The notes under the pieces are model-generated. The model searched no databases. It saw nothing but the letters and a program-made list of their open reading frames with translations, and was not told the origin of the DNA. A program made the translations under genes and the position numbers. A stretch of 64,000 bases of DNA, taken from positions 34,333-98,332 of the forward strand of contig NZ_JARHUE010000004.1 in assembly GCF_029222905.1 (NCBI RefSeq), written 5' to 3'. Below are positions 45,151 through 54,979 of this stretch, in pieces. Origin of the DNA: Neptuniibacter sp. CAU 1671. GTDB lineage: Bacteria > Pseudomonadota > Gammaproteobacteria > Pseudomonadales > Balneatricaceae. Numbering within the stretch: the stretch's first letter is position 1; each line of letters starts with the position of its first letter.

Positions 45151-45925
45151 GCCAGTTAATCTCCTGCGCAGTCAGTGGGCCAATTACACTGTTTTCCAAT
45201 GCATCCGGCATTAGCGAAAAGTGGTCATTCTGGGGAATGCGTCCGCCCATGATCTCAGCCCTGAATTGCGGCAGAAGTGGGTCCTGGTAGGGGTCAGCGT
45301 AGCCTTCAGGCCACAGTGGCTGCAGTGTTTGCGGATCATATTTATCCGTAGCCCCCAATGTATGCAGAATTTCATGCAGGGTGACAAAGTTATTCAGCGA
45401 CTGAAAATCCACACTGGCAAAGCCATTTACCAGACCAATCATGCCCTTCTGCAGACCCAGCGAATGCTCCAGTACGGTTCTGTTTTGGGGAGAGAACAGG
45501 CGCATAAAAATGCGGATATCAGGCTCCGGCCCCTGCCAGGCACTGTTACGCCAGGCCCAGTACCGGAAACGCAGGCTCCACCAGACACTCTGCAGAATAC
45601 TGGCATTATCTGGCACCTCTGGCGGCTCATTTTCAACCACATCCGACAGATGAATCTCGATCGGATGATTGAGAGCAATGCCATAACGATTAGCTTCACG
45701 ACCAAGGAATTGCTCGATCTCATCAAAATGATCGGCTTGCAATGCATTGAGGTAGCCACGAGTATCGCCGCGCTGATCAGCATTAATCGGGTAAATCACC
45801 ACCCACAGGGTCTCCTGCCAGTCGGTGGTACGGGAGCGGGATAACCAGCTATTCAGTGAAACCACCAGCAGTATCAGCAATAAAAAAAACACCCTTACCC
45901 GATACCAGAACTGCTTTTTTTCCAT
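45143..45925 (-). CDS. Putative membrane-anchored zinc metalloprotease (metzincin-like)
   Basis: 260-residue protein with one N-terminal transmembrane helix (about 11-27) and an extracytoplasmic domain. Residues 184-194 read HEILHTLGATD, the HExxHxxGxxD zinc site of metzincins (with aspartate as third ligand), and EIMGG (about 224-228) fits a Met-turn. The DKYDP extension after the site is characteristic of this protein. I do not recognise a named family. The start is ATG 45925; a GTG at 45937 is also open. It is the last gene after recQ and yqaA, with a 4-16 base gap, so it is probably co-transcribed with them. Active protease is inferred from motif only. Confidence 0.7.
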   Translation of the reverse strand: MEKKQFWYRVRVFFLLLILLVVSLNSWLSRSRTTDWQETLWVVIYPINADQRGDTRGYLNALQADHFDEIEQFLGREANRYGIALNHPIEIHLSDVVENEPPEVPDNASILQSVWWSLRFRYWAWRNSAWQGPEPDIRIFMRLFSPQNRTVLEHSLGLQKGMIGLVNGFASVDFQSLNNFVTLHEILHTLGATDKYDPQTLQPLWPEGYADPYQDPLLPQFRAEIMGGRIPQNDHFSLMPDALENSVIGPLTAQEINWLN

Positions 45926-45941
45926 CTCGCCTAACACTCCC

Positions 45942-46358
45942 TCAGATCAAATAGGCAATCACCCAGTAACGACCCGCCTTACCGACAAGAACCATCACTG
46001 CACTCATCCAGAGATTTAGCCTTAGCCAACCGGCCAGTAAACAGAGTGGGTCGCCGATGATGGGCAACCAGGATAATAACAATACGCCCGGGCCATATCG
46101 GGTTAACCAGTGTCTGGCCCGTTGCTGCTGCGGTTTTTCCAGCGCCGTCAGCGGTCTGTACCGGGCCAGCCAGATCCCCATAGTAAAAGTCAGCCAACCA
46201 CCGAGGGTATTCCCGGCTGTGACCGTAAGCCAAAGCAGCCACCATGGGTGCATCGCTTCTGTTAACATCCAGCCAAACAGAAGTTCAGAGCCTCCGGGTA
46301 ACAGGGTCGATGCAATAAACCCGCTGACAAACAGGCCCGAGAGTGCCGCTTCACTCAT
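45942..46358 (-). CDS. yqaA: YqaA-family inner-membrane protein (DedA-like)
   Basis: 138-residue protein with about four hydrophobic segments, resembling E. coli YqaA (142 residues), a small relative of the DedA/SNARE-associated family. Typical features are [12 protein letters not shown] at the N-terminus, a [13 protein letters not shown] segment and [17 protein letters not shown] before the last helix. DedA proteins are linked to lipid flipping and proton-motive-force maintenance; YqaA itself is not characterised. Its ATG overlaps the recQ stop by four bases. Confidence 0.9.
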   Translation of the reverse strand: MSEAALSGLFVSGFIASTLLPGGSELLFGWMLTEAMHPWWLLWLTVTAGNTLGGWLTFTMGIWLARYRPLTALEKPQQQRARHWLTRYGPGVLLLSWLPIIGDPLCLLAGWLRLNLWMSAVMVLVGKAGRYWVIAYLI

Positions 46359-48478
46359 ACGGGTTCCAGCGCGGCACTCAAGCAGCGCAACAGACCCATA
46401 TCATATTGCCCTTCAAGGGCATCATAGACCGGCTTTAATGACAATCCGGAGTGATTGCGGTGTTCCAGAATCAGTTGCTCGATCTGCTGGCGCTCTGCCG
46501 ATGGCAGTTCCACAACCTCATCGATAGCCAGCTCACCCTGTTTTACCGCCACAGCCAGATGGTTATAGATCACCCGCTCAGACAACTTCTGTTGCCGGGC
46601 AACCTGTGCCACAGTCATGCCGGACTGGAACAGAATCAGCGACTGTTGCGCCTGCTGTTGAGTGGAGTCCTGTTCAGGTTCGGCATGTGATCTGAGTACA
46701 TCCAGAAAGGCATCGCCATATAACGCCAATTTCCGTTCACCCACCCCACTCAATCGACGCAGCTGATCCGAAGTCACCGGTCGGTACATCACCATCTCCA
46801 TCAATGTCGCATCATGGAAAATTACGTAAGGTGGTACATCCTGAGCATCTGAAAGCTGGCGACGGCAACCACGCAACGCTTCCCAGAGTTGATAATCCTC
46901 GGCTGAGAGCTGACTTTGCGGCCGCTTGCTCTGACCATAGGCGGCCTGCTTACGCTTATCCTGGCGCAGCTCAATCCGGTCTTCACCCCGCAATAAAGAT
47001 CGACATTTTTCGGTCAGATGCAGAACCCCATGCATCTCAAGATTCACACCCAGATAGCCTCGGGCCACCAGTTGACGAAAGACCGAACGCCACTGAGCTT
47101 TATCCAGATCACTGCCAATGCCCCAGGTAGACAGGGTTTCATGGCGGTGACTGCGGGTTTTTTCATTGCTGGTACCGCGCAGGATATCTACGATATGGTT
47201 AACACCAAAACTCTGCCCGGAGCGATACACCGCGGACAGTGCTTTACGCGCAGCTTCGGTGCCATCCCATACCGCCACAGGTTCAAGACAGGTATCACAA
47301 TTGCCACAGGGTTGATGGTCCGATTCACCAAAGTACTGCAACAGTACCTGACGCCGACAACTGGTGACTTCACATAAACCTAACAGCGCTTCCAGCTTTT
47401 GCTGTTCTATCCGCTTTTGCAGCTCAGGTGCCTGTGATCCCGACAACATCTGCCGCAGCAACATCACATCCTGAAGGCCATACACCATCCAGGCATCCGC
47501 GGGCAGTCCATCGCGCCCGGCCCGTCCGGTTTCCTGATAATAGGCTTCAATGCTTTTGGGCAGATCCAAATGAGCCACAAACCGCACATTGGGTTTATCA
47601 ATCCCCATCCCAAAGGCGATCGTGGCCACCATAATGATCCCCTCCTCGGTCAGGAAGCGATGCTGATGGTAAGCCCTGAGTTCCGGATCAAGACCGGCAT
47701 GGTACGGCAGCGCCGTAAGCCCCTGCTCCGTCAACCAGGCCGCGGTTTCCTCGACCCGTTTGCGTGACATACAGTAGACAATACCTGCATCCTGCGCATG
47801 TTCGGCGCGAATAAAACGTAACAGCTGCTGACGCCCGCTATCTTTCTGACCGATGCGGTAGCGGATATTAGGGCGATCAAAGCCCTGAATAAACTCCCGC
47901 GCCTGCTGCAGTCCCAACCGATGATGAATTTCATCACGGGTGCGCTGATCTGCGGTTGCCGTCAGGGCGATGCGGGGAACATCAGAAAAGTGCTGCGCCA
48001 GCTGATCAAGCTGAAGATATTCAGGTCTGAAATCATGTCCCCACTGCGAGACACAATGCGCTTCATCAATCGCAAAAAGAGCGACTCTGCCCTGCTGCAA
48101 TAATCTCAGGGTCTTTGACTGTAATAGACGTTCCGGCGCCACATACAGCAGGTCCAGCTCACCACTGCGATAGGCCTGCTCGGTCAGCATGAGCTGGTTT
48201 GGGTTAAGACTTGAATTAAGACAACCGGCACAAATACCCAGCTGTGACAGGGCTGTGACCTGATCCTGCATCAGGGCAATCAGAGGAGAGATCACCACCG
48301 CGGTACCGGGTAGCAATAGTGCTGGTAATTGATAACAGAGGGATTTCCCGCCGCCGGTGGGCATCACCACCAGCGCATCCTGGCCCTGCAGAATGGTCTC
48401 GATCACAGCATCCTGAGGCGGTCGGAATGCTTCATAACCAAAGACGTCGCGCAGGCGTTGCAGGGCTTCATTCATCAT
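46355..48478 (-). CDS. recQ: ATP-dependent DNA helicase RecQ
   Basis: 3'-5' DNA helicase of the RecF pathway that also resolves stalled forks. Motor motifs are [15 protein letters not shown] (Walker A), [19 protein letters not shown] and [10 protein letters not shown]. Next come the zinc-binding RQC region ([12 protein letters not shown]...CGNCDTC) and an HRDC domain near 520-600. After HRDC, about 95 residues form a helix-turn-helix module ([22 protein letters not shown]) resembling HTH_40, making the protein 707 residues against 609 in E. coli. Two adjacent ATGs occur at the start. It is the first gene of recQ-yqaA-metalloprotease. Confidence 0.96.
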   Translation of the reverse strand: MMNEALQRLRDVFGYEAFRPPQDAVIETILQGQDALVVMPTGGGKSLCYQLPALLLPGTAVVISPLIALMQDQVTALSQLGICAGCLNSSLNPNQLMLTEQAYRSGELDLLYVAPERLLQSKTLRLLQQGRVALFAIDEAHCVSQWGHDFRPEYLQLDQLAQHFSDVPRIALTATADQRTRDEIHHRLGLQQAREFIQGFDRPNIRYRIGQKDSGRQQLLRFIRAEHAQDAGIVYCMSRKRVEETAAWLTEQGLTALPYHAGLDPELRAYHQHRFLTEEGIIMVATIAFGMGIDKPNVRFVAHLDLPKSIEAYYQETGRAGRDGLPADAWMVYGLQDVMLLRQMLSGSQAPELQKRIEQQKLEALLGLCEVTSCRRQVLLQYFGESDHQPCGNCDTCLEPVAVWDGTEAARKALSAVYRSGQSFGVNHIVDILRGTSNEKTRSHRHETLSTWGIGSDLDKAQWRSVFRQLVARGYLGVNLEMHGVLHLTEKCRSLLRGEDRIELRQDKRKQAAYGQSKRPQSQLSAEDYQLWEALRGCRRQLSDAQDVPPYVIFHDATLMEMVMYRPVTSDQLRRLSGVGERKLALYGDAFLDVLRSHAEPEQDSTQQQAQQSLILFQSGMTVAQVARQQKLSERVIYNHLAVAVKQGELAIDEVVELPSAERQQIEQLILEHRNHSGLSLKPVYDALEGQYDMGLLRCLSAALEPV

Positions 48479-48604
48479 GCTGTGATTATCCTGAATGGAC
48501 TGATGCTTGTCACTGCATTCCCATGCTCAATGGATAAATAAGCTGCCCCTAAGCGCCAAGCAGGCTACAATCACCCACATTGCCTCTCTTGCCGGATATT
48601 TATC

Positions 48605-49189
48605 ATGAGCCTGAATCTCACCCAAGCCCTTACTGACGCTGAACTGGATCTACTTGAAGACTTTCTTTATTCAGACTCCGTGTCAGAGGACAGCCTTGAT
48701 CTGATCGGTGTGCATGGCCTGTTTTGTGCCCTGAACATCAGCCCCAAACCCTGTCCTGAAACCGAGTGGATGGAGCTGATCTTTGATGGCCAGCCAACGT
48801 GGGCCTCAGCCGAAGAAGAAAATCAGATTTCCACCTTGCTGCGTCGGTTTTACAGTCAGATCGGTGCAGACCTGTATAGCGATCAGGTACCAGAACTGCC
48901 TTGTGAACTGAGCCTCGAGGCCGATGAAGAAGATGAAACCGCCGCACTGTCCTGGTGGGCGCAGGCCTTTATGGAAGGTGTCTTCACCCATGAGGATGAC
49001 TGGTTCAGCGCAGATACCGAGGAAGATGTAGCGGAGATGCTGCTCCCCATGATGGTGGTTTCGGACCTGTTTGATGAAGAAGATGTATTGGCCATTCGGA
49101 AAAATGCAGAGCTTAGTCAGCAGATGTGTGAAGAGATTCCGGAGCTACTGGTTGACCTCTATCTTTACTTTCACAGCCCTGAAAAGTAA
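48605..49189 (+). CDS. UPF0149 (YecA/YgfB-like) protein
   Basis: 194-residue acidic protein matching the UPF0149 fold: LTDAELDLLEDFLYSD at the N-terminus, WMELIFDG, then WAQAFMEGVFTHEDDW in the middle. It has no C-terminal SEC-C zinc motif, unlike E. coli YecA, so it is closer to YgfB in type. YgfB-like proteins modulate gene expression in Pseudomonas; a role here is not shown. It is monocistronic, closed by a terminator. Confidence 0.85.
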   Translation: MSLNLTQALTDAELDLLEDFLYSDSVSEDSLDLIGVHGLFCALNISPKPCPETEWMELIFDGQPTWASAEEENQISTLLRRFYSQIGADLYSDQVPELPCELSLEADEEDETAALSWWAQAFMEGVFTHEDDWFSADTEEDVAEMLLPMMVVSDLFDEEDVLAIRKNAELSQQMCEEIPELLVDLYLYFHSPEK

Positions 49190-49198
49190 TTGAACTCA

Positions 49199-49234
49199 AA
49201 AAAAAACGGCTGCATCTGCAGCCGTTTTTTTTAT
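49199..49234. terminator. Bidirectional terminator between the UPF0149 gene and slyB
   Basis: ACGGCTGCA-TC-TGCAGCCGT stem with A-run and T-run on either side. Confidence 0.9.
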
Positions 49235-49242
49235 CATCCTGT

Positions 49243-49704
49243 TTAGTACGTCACGCGGGCAGTGCTGCCATGTTGAAGCACCCGAACCCGATCACCCGGG
49301 CGGAAAAACGGCCCATTACCCACTTCCTGTACAATCGAAAGCACGCGTCCATTTTCCAGTCGCACGGTGAGTTCCTGCCCCTGCGCCCGGGTTGCAGACT
49401 CTTCGATGTTCTGACCCAGAATACCACCGGTGACCACACCAATAATGGTAGCTATGCTTTTACCCTTACCGCCGCCAATCTCACTGGCCGCCAAGCCACC
49501 AATAATTGCACCTGCACCGGTGCCCACAATACCGTCCGTGCGTCCTTCAATCACCACCGGCTGAGCCGCTTCGACGACGCCATAATTGACCGTTTGCACC
49601 TTACGCGCTTCATTACGGGAATACGTACTGCCACTGAGGTTGTTGGCACAACCCGAGAGCACCACCAAAATTGAAAGCGTGGCCACCATCCATAAACGCT
49701 TCAT
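49243..49704 (-). CDS. slyB: Outer-membrane lipoprotein SlyB
   Basis: Glycine-zipper lipoprotein; in E. coli SlyB is PhoP-regulated and surrounds outer-membrane proteins under envelope stress. Lipobox LSGC places the lipidated cysteine at 19. A glycine-zipper hairpin follows (about 60-100; GTGAGAIIGGLAASEIGGGKG and GVVTGGILGQ), then a small C-terminal domain (RPGDRVRVL). The length of 153 is nearly identical to E. coli (155). GAGG precedes the ATG. It lies 10 bases after the cardiolipin synthase gene, probably in one transcript with it. Confidence 0.93.
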   Translation of the reverse strand: MKRLWMVATLSILVVLSGCANNLSGSTYSRNEARKVQTVNYGVVEAAQPVVIEGRTDGIVGTGAGAIIGGLAASEIGGGKGKSIATIIGVVTGGILGQNIEESATRAQGQELTVRLENGRVLSIVQEVGNGPFFRPGDRVRVLQHGSTARVTY

Positions 49705-49714
49705 GTTTGTTACC

Positions 49715-50833
49715 TCATTTTATTTTCAGTACCAGATGGCTGATCCATGCCCAAACCACCTCTTTTAAGCGCCGATGCCAGGGACGTTTTTGCCAGACAT
49801 CGTACGTTACCTCAATGCAGTGATGCAGATCACTGCTGAAAATTTCGCTCATTCTCTGCACAGATTCTGAATGCCTGATCTCCAGATTGGCTTCCAGATT
49901 CCAGCGCAGATTCCAGTGATCCAGATTACAGGACCCCAGGGTTGCCCAGTCATCCACTACCGCCATTTTGGCATGCAGAAAACGGGGCTGATATTCATAT
50001 ATTTTAACGCCCGCCGCCAGCAAACGCCGATAAAAGCGTTTGGAGGCATGAAATACCCAGGGCTGATCTGTGTAAGGCCCCGCGATAATCAGCCTCACAT
50101 CCACCCCTCGTTTAGCCGCACTGCGCAGGGCATGGCGTATAGAAAACGAGGGGAGAAAATAAGCCGTCATCAACCAGACTTTATCTTCCGCCCGATTTAC
50201 CCGATGCAGGAAACTACTTTTGATATCCTGCTGATACAGGCCCTGCACGGTTCGCAAACGCACATCGGCATCACCACAGGGCTGGCCCAATGTCGCAGCG
50301 GATGGCAATTGCTGTGCAGTACATCTTTGCCAGAGCTGGTTAAACAGATTCACCGCATCGGCGACCACCGGACCTTCAACCCGCGCCATCAGCTCATGCC
50401 AGGGGCTACCCTGCGCTTCTGATAACCAGTATACATCACTCAGACCTGTACCCCCGATGAATGCAACCTGCTGATCCACCACCATTAACTTGCGATGATC
50501 ACGGGCAAAATTATGGGTCAGTTTCAGGGCGCTGAGTGGGTTATACACCACCAGATCAATCCCTGCTTTCTGCAATGGCTGACTGTCTGCGCGAATAAAA
50601 CGATAGGCCCCAAAACCATCCACAATCAGTTTGACCATGACACCGCGCTGGCGCGCTTCAATCAGCGCAGCGATAAACTTTTCGGCAATCATACCCGGGG
50701 TAACAAAATAGAACTCAAGCAGCAGACTGTGACGCGCCTGGTCAATCTCTGACAACATGCGTGGAAAAAAGGTTTCACCATCGACCATCAACTCGATGGC
50801 ATTGCCCTGACGCCAGGGGAAACGTTTACGCAT
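49715..50833 (-). CDS. Cardiolipin synthase (ClsB/PLD superfamily)
   Basis: Phospholipase D-superfamily enzyme making cardiolipin from phosphatidylglycerol or a related donor. Two HKD motifs are intact: HRKLMVVD beginning at His113 and HAKMAVVDD beginning at His287. No N-terminal membrane helices are present, and at 372 residues it resembles short ClsB-type synthases rather than ClsA. The start ATG 50833 has no strong ribosome site, consistent with coupling to the ABC exporter gene 21 bases upstream. slyB follows. Confidence 0.9.
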   Translation of the reverse strand: MRKRFPWRQGNAIELMVDGETFFPRMLSEIDQARHSLLLEFYFVTPGMIAEKFIAALIEARQRGVMVKLIVDGFGAYRFIRADSQPLQKAGIDLVVYNPLSALKLTHNFARDHRKLMVVDQQVAFIGGTGLSDVYWLSEAQGSPWHELMARVEGPVVADAVNLFNQLWQRCTAQQLPSAATLGQPCGDADVRLRTVQGLYQQDIKSSFLHRVNRAEDKVWLMTAYFLPSFSIRHALRSAAKRGVDVRLIIAGPYTDQPWVFHASKRFYRRLLAAGVKIYEYQPRFLHAKMAVVDDWATLGSCNLDHWNLRWNLEANLEIRHSESVQRMSEIFSSDLHHCIEVTYDVWQKRPWHRRLKEVVWAWISHLVLKIK

Positions 50834-50854
50834 CGGTGTTTAGTGGTGCTTTCA

Positions 50855-52633
50855 TTACGCCTGAAACTCTCCATACAAGCGGGCATATAAGCCATTATTT
50901 TGCAGCAGCTCCTCGTGAGCACCCTGCTCACAAATCCGACCATCCTCAAATACATAGACATGGTCAGCCTGCTTAACCGCACTGAGCCGGTGAGCAACAA
51001 TAATCGTGGTTCTGCCCGACAAAAACCGTTGCAAAGCCTGGTGCAACGCCAGTTCTGTTTCGGTATCCAGTGCCGATGTCGCCTCATCCAGAATCACCAC
51101 ACTGGGATTCGTGAGCACCATACGCGCAATTGCGAGGCGTTGTCGCTGCCCACCGGATAAACGGATACCCTGGCGACCTATCCGGGTTTCAAGACCGTCG
51201 CTCTGAAGCCGGATAAAGCCATCCAACTGAGCCACAGACAGCGCATGCCAAAGCTGTTCTTCACTGAATTCACGCCCCATCTCCAGATTGCTGCGCACGG
51301 TGCCATTAAACAACGCTGGGTGTTGCAAAACGGTTGCAACATGCTCACGTACCCGGGGCAGACCAATCTGTGTCACCGGCACACCGTTAAAATACACCTG
51401 GCCCTGACTGGGGGTATACAGCCCCAGCAGCACCTGAACCAGTGTCGATTTTCCCCCGCCACTGGCACCGACCAGGGCTATTTTTTGTCCGGCTGGAATT
51501 TCCAGTGAAACACCCTGCAGCACCTCCTGCCCCTCAACATAGGAAAAATGCACATTATCGATCCGAATCGACACCTTCGGCTGGGTAAACGGATTCACCT
51601 CAGCCGGGTAATACGGCTCTTCATTCAGTTCAAGCAGTCCGTTAATGCGCGCTAAAGCGGCATTCGCCCCGTAATAGGCGTATTGAATGCCCAGTACTTC
51701 CTGCACCGGGCCCATCATGAACCAGAGGTAACCAAACACGGCCATCATCTCGCCGATACTCAGATCAGAGAACACCACCATCAACATGGATAGAGCCCTG
51801 AACAGGTCCACACCCACCATAAACAGAATGAAACTGAGACGATTGGCAGCATCACTTCGCCATTCAAACGCCGTAGAGCGATCCCTCACCTGACGGGCCT
51901 CATCCACCAGACGCGACAGATAATGCTGTTCACGGTTACTGGCGCGAATCTGCTGAATCCCTTCAAGGGTTTCGGTCAACGCTGCCTGAAACAGCTCATA
52001 GGCCAGATTTTCTTTCTTCTTGAGCTGTTTCACCTGTTTGCCCACCACGGTCGTGAAGTAGATCACCACCGGATTAAGAAACAGGATGAACAGCGCCAGT
52101 TGCCAGTGCATCCAGAGCAAAATAATCGCCGTACCAAAGACAGACAGGGTTGCGATCAACAACCGACTGACCGAACTGCCGACAAAGCGGTCAATGGTGT
52201 CCAGATCGGTCACCAGCCGGGAAGCCACGGCTCCGCTGCCCAGAGTTTCATATTCCGCCATCGAAATCCGCTGCAGGTGATTTAAGAGACCGCTGCGAAT
52301 GCGATAGATCACATCCTTGGAAATCGTGGTGAATTGTCTGGCCTGCCAAACGTTAAGACCCAGCGCGATCAGCCTGAGTACGACCGTAAATCCAAGAATC
52401 GCGCTGATATACAAAACCGGACCATGCCAGGCAATCGGGAAAAACTGATTCAGAAGCTCAACCACGCGTCCGGGTTGATTCAGCAACACCTCATCGACCA
52501 ATAACGGCATAAACAGTGGCAGAGGCACTGAAGCCAACGCCGCCAACAAGGCGATCAGATTGGCTTTAATCAGTTCAGGTTTGTGCTCAGCCGCCACCCG
52601 GGCAATGTAGGTCCAGTCGTAGAGTTGCTTCAA
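50855..52633 (-). CDS. ABC exporter, fused permease-ATPase
   Basis: Half-transporter that works as a dimer, exporting a lipid, peptide or drug. A six-helix transmembrane domain (about 20-310) precedes the nucleotide-binding domain (about 340-590) with Walker A GASGGGKSTLVQ, signature LSGGQRQRLAIA, Walker B VVILDEATSALD and H-loop IVAHRLS. It resembles MsbA/MdlB-type exporters; the substrate is unknown. The best start is TTG 52633, with GGGA about 7 bases upstream; no ATG gives the conserved N-terminus. Linkage to a cardiolipin synthase and slyB suggests a lipid or envelope role, which is inference. Confidence 0.92.
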   Translation of the reverse strand: MKQLYDWTYIARVAAEHKPELIKANLIALLAALASVPLPLFMPLLVDEVLLNQPGRVVELLNQFFPIAWHGPVLYISAILGFTVVLRLIALGLNVWQARQFTTISKDVIYRIRSGLLNHLQRISMAEYETLGSGAVASRLVTDLDTIDRFVGSSVSRLLIATLSVFGTAIILLWMHWQLALFILFLNPVVIYFTTVVGKQVKQLKKKENLAYELFQAALTETLEGIQQIRASNREQHYLSRLVDEARQVRDRSTAFEWRSDAANRLSFILFMVGVDLFRALSMLMVVFSDLSIGEMMAVFGYLWFMMGPVQEVLGIQYAYYGANAALARINGLLELNEEPYYPAEVNPFTQPKVSIRIDNVHFSYVEGQEVLQGVSLEIPAGQKIALVGASGGGKSTLVQVLLGLYTPSQGQVYFNGVPVTQIGLPRVREHVATVLQHPALFNGTVRSNLEMGREFSEEQLWHALSVAQLDGFIRLQSDGLETRIGRQGIRLSGGQRQRLAIARMVLTNPSVVILDEATSALDTETELALHQALQRFLSGRTTIIVAHRLSAVKQADHVYVFEDGRICEQGAHEELLQNNGLYARLYGEFQA

Positions 52634-52799
52634 AAGAACGTCCCGTTATATGGATGGATTGATTGTCTTTATCAGTATACGCAAACCGGCCTCTATGGTT
52701 TCAAGCAATCCGGTCTGGCTGCTATAGTTGGATCATAATGTTCAACGTCAGTTCGCAGAATATCTTGCTTGTCATCATCAGATCAGGAGGGCCCAAACC

Positions 52800-53267
52800 A
52801 TGTACGCTGCAATGATGAATACCGCTCTGGGGACCCTGCTGATTAAAGCCAATGAAGATGCCATCACCACCATCCACTTTATGCATGATGGTGAGGCTGT
52901 ACCCGAACTGGTCAGCAATGCCCTGACCGATCTATGCATCCTGCAACTGGGGGAGTATCTGAATGGCCAGCGCAACCAGTTCAGTGTGCCGATCAAACCC
53001 ACGGGCACACTGTTTCAGCAACGGGTCTGGAAAGCACTGCAGGAGATTCCCTATGGCAATACCTGCAGTTATGGTGATATTGCCCGCAAGCTAGGTAACC
53101 CGCGTGCAGCCCGGGCCATAGGCATGGCCAATAATCGTAATCCTATCCCCATCGTCATTCCCTGCCACCGGGTTGTAGGCAGAAATGGTCAGCTCACGGG
53201 CTACAGCGGTGGACTACCGCAAAAAAATTACCTGCTTAATCTGGAACGTAAACCAGCAGTCGCCTGA
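52800..53267 (+). CDS. ogt: Methylated-DNA--protein-cysteine methyltransferase (Ogt)
   Basis: Suicide repair protein that removes methyl groups from O6-methylguanine and O4-methylthymine. The acceptor cysteine is Cys122 in VIPCHRVVG, with upstream FQQRVWKALQEIPYG and the AR.IG.A.. helix-turn-helix (RAARAIGMANNRNP). AGGAGG at 52785-52790 fixes the ATG at 52800, giving 155 residues; a longer frame lacks this. No Ada N-terminal domain is present, so it is Ogt-type. It converges with bolA with two bases between stops. Confidence 0.95.
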   Translation: MYAAMMNTALGTLLIKANEDAITTIHFMHDGEAVPELVSNALTDLCILQLGEYLNGQRNQFSVPIKPTGTLFQQRVWKALQEIPYGNTCSYGDIARKLGNPRAARAIGMANNRNPIPIVIPCHRVVGRNGQLTGYSGGLPQKNYLLNLERKPAVA

Positions 53268-53269
53268 GG

Positions 53270-53587
53270 TTACTGGTCTACCTTGGAACCACCGCGGCAG
53301 GTCGGTGATGGCATCACTGCGCCCCCTCGAGTCTGCCACTCTGCCGGGGTAAACAGGTGCAGCGCCAGCGCATGCACCGGCCCCTGCAGTTCGGCGGCCA
53401 GCAGGCCATAGATCATCTGATGACGCTGCACCAGACGCTTGCCCTCAAAGGCGTCGGCTACCAAGGTCAGTTTAAAGTGGCTATCGGTTGCCGGACCCGA
53501 GTGCATATGGCTTTCGTTCTCAAGATTAAGGTGTAACACCTCAAACTGAGCACGTAATTTTTGTTCAATGGTGTCTGCAAGGCTCAT
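53270..53587 (-). CDS. bolA: BolA-family protein
   Basis: BolA-type regulator, 105 residues, the same length as E. coli BolA. Key matches are SHFKLTLVADAFEGKRLVQRH, QMIYGLLAAEL, VHALALHLFTPAEW and the C-terminal SPTCRGG. BolA pairs with monothiol glutaredoxin GrxD through a [2Fe-2S] cluster and regulates morphology and motility genes. Its ATG lies 12 bases upstream of no other gene on this strand; the DUF3422 gene ends 12 bases before it, so the two may be co-transcribed. Confidence 0.95.
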   Translation of the reverse strand: MSLADTIEQKLRAQFEVLHLNLENESHMHSGPATDSHFKLTLVADAFEGKRLVQRHQMIYGLLAAELQGPVHALALHLFTPAEWQTRGGAVMPSPTCRGGSKVDQ

Positions 53588-53599
53588 CAGCCTACCCTT

Positions 53600-54943
53600 C
53601 TAATCTGTCTTCTGGCTGCCGGGTTCAATCACCCCCGCCAGCTTGGTAAAACGTTTGTGAATTTTACGCGTAATCAAAGCAACCGTCGTGACAATGACCG
53701 GTACCGCGATGCCCAGTGCCAGATCCTTATTGAATGGCACCCCATTATTATACAGGGCATCAATCAGGTATTTGGTCAGACCGATGGTGTAATAACTGAT
53801 GGCCGCCACAGACAGTCCCTCAACCGTATGCTGCATCATCAGCTGGATTTTTGAGCGCTGATCCATCGACTCCAGCAAGGCCTGATTCTGTGACTGAATC
53901 GCCAGCTCCACCCGGGTACGCATCATATCCGATACCCGGTCGATACGTTTGGACAGATCTTCCAGACGGCTGCTGATTGCCTGACAGGTGCGCACCGCGG
54001 GCGTCAGGCGGCGGGTCATAAATTCAGTGATGGTCAGGTGGCCGGACACTTCATCTTCACGCAGTTCATCCAACCGTTTAATCACCAGTTCGTGATAAGC
54101 ATAGGTTGCACTGAAACGAAACGTTGAACGCGCTCTGCAATCCTCAACCCAGGCCGCCATATCGGTCAGACGTGCCAGTATCGATTTTTCTTCCACGCCG
54201 TTAGAGGTATCTGCCAGCGATGCGGTAATGGCCGCCAGTTGCCGGTCCATCTCACTCAGCTGCGGATTAAACTCCCGCGCCAGTGGCAGCGCCAGCAGCG
54301 CCATCACACGGTAGGTCTCGATCTCCATGATGCGCTGGGTAAGACGGCCCAGCTGACTGTCACTCATCTGCTTGTTATAGATCAGTACACGGCCAAAACC
54401 ATCGTTGTGTAGCTGAAAGGTGGTCCAGACCCGGGCATCACCCTGCTGCGGGCTGCTGCCGACCAATCGCATACCCTCAAAAAAGCGTTTCACCAGCGGC
54501 AGGTTGAGTTCCTGAGTCTGGCGGGCATCTTCTGTGGCGATATGAAACGCCGCAATCACCGTACCGGGAATGCCTGACAGCCAGCCCTCTGGTAATAGCG
54601 AGATACCCGTTGTGTCGAATGGATTCCCACCCTGCTCTACCTCAGAATTGATAAAGGTGTAGGTGGTAAACTCCATATGCCTTTCACGTCTGACACGCAA
54701 TTTACCAAAGTCGACGTGGTAACAGAGCTGGTCCCGTTCGGGTGGCTCTTTACCAAAATGGGCATACAGGGTTTTGAGGTGTTCAAACTGGTCTGCGCAC
54801 TGCTCTGGTGAGCACATCACCGCCATATGGGTGATCCGAGCCGGGGATGGAATCACCTGGAATGGGCGCGAATGCAACTCCTCGTACAAGGACTCCCTTA
54901 GGGGATGCATGGTCAGGCCATGTAGATTTGCACCCTGTTCCAT
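53600..54943 (-). CDS. DUF3422 membrane protein
   Basis: 447-residue member of DUF3422, with the diagnostic N-terminus MHPLRESLYEELHSRPF and two C-terminal transmembrane helices (about 380-400 and 410-430) before a positive tail. The middle is helical (ITEFMTRRLTPAVRTCQAISSRLEDLSKRIDRVSDMMRTRVE), suggesting a coiled cytoplasmic domain attached to the membrane. Function is unknown. The ATG at 54943 follows GGAG at 8 bases, which is better than the TTG just upstream. Confidence 0.85.
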   Translation of the reverse strand: MEQGANLHGLTMHPLRESLYEELHSRPFQVIPSPARITHMAVMCSPEQCADQFEHLKTLYAHFGKEPPERDQLCYHVDFGKLRVRRERHMEFTTYTFINSEVEQGGNPFDTTGISLLPEGWLSGIPGTVIAAFHIATEDARQTQELNLPLVKRFFEGMRLVGSSPQQGDARVWTTFQLHNDGFGRVLIYNKQMSDSQLGRLTQRIMEIETYRVMALLALPLAREFNPQLSEMDRQLAAITASLADTSNGVEEKSILARLTDMAAWVEDCRARSTFRFSATYAYHELVIKRLDELREDEVSGHLTITEFMTRRLTPAVRTCQAISSRLEDLSKRIDRVSDMMRTRVELAIQSQNQALLESMDQRSKIQLMMQHTVEGLSVAAISYYTIGLTKYLIDALYNNGVPFNKDLALGIAVPVIVTTVALITRKIHKRFTKLAGVIEPGSQKTD

Positions 54944-54979
54944 CAATTCAACTCCATAAAAAACAAAATCTTATCTTAC

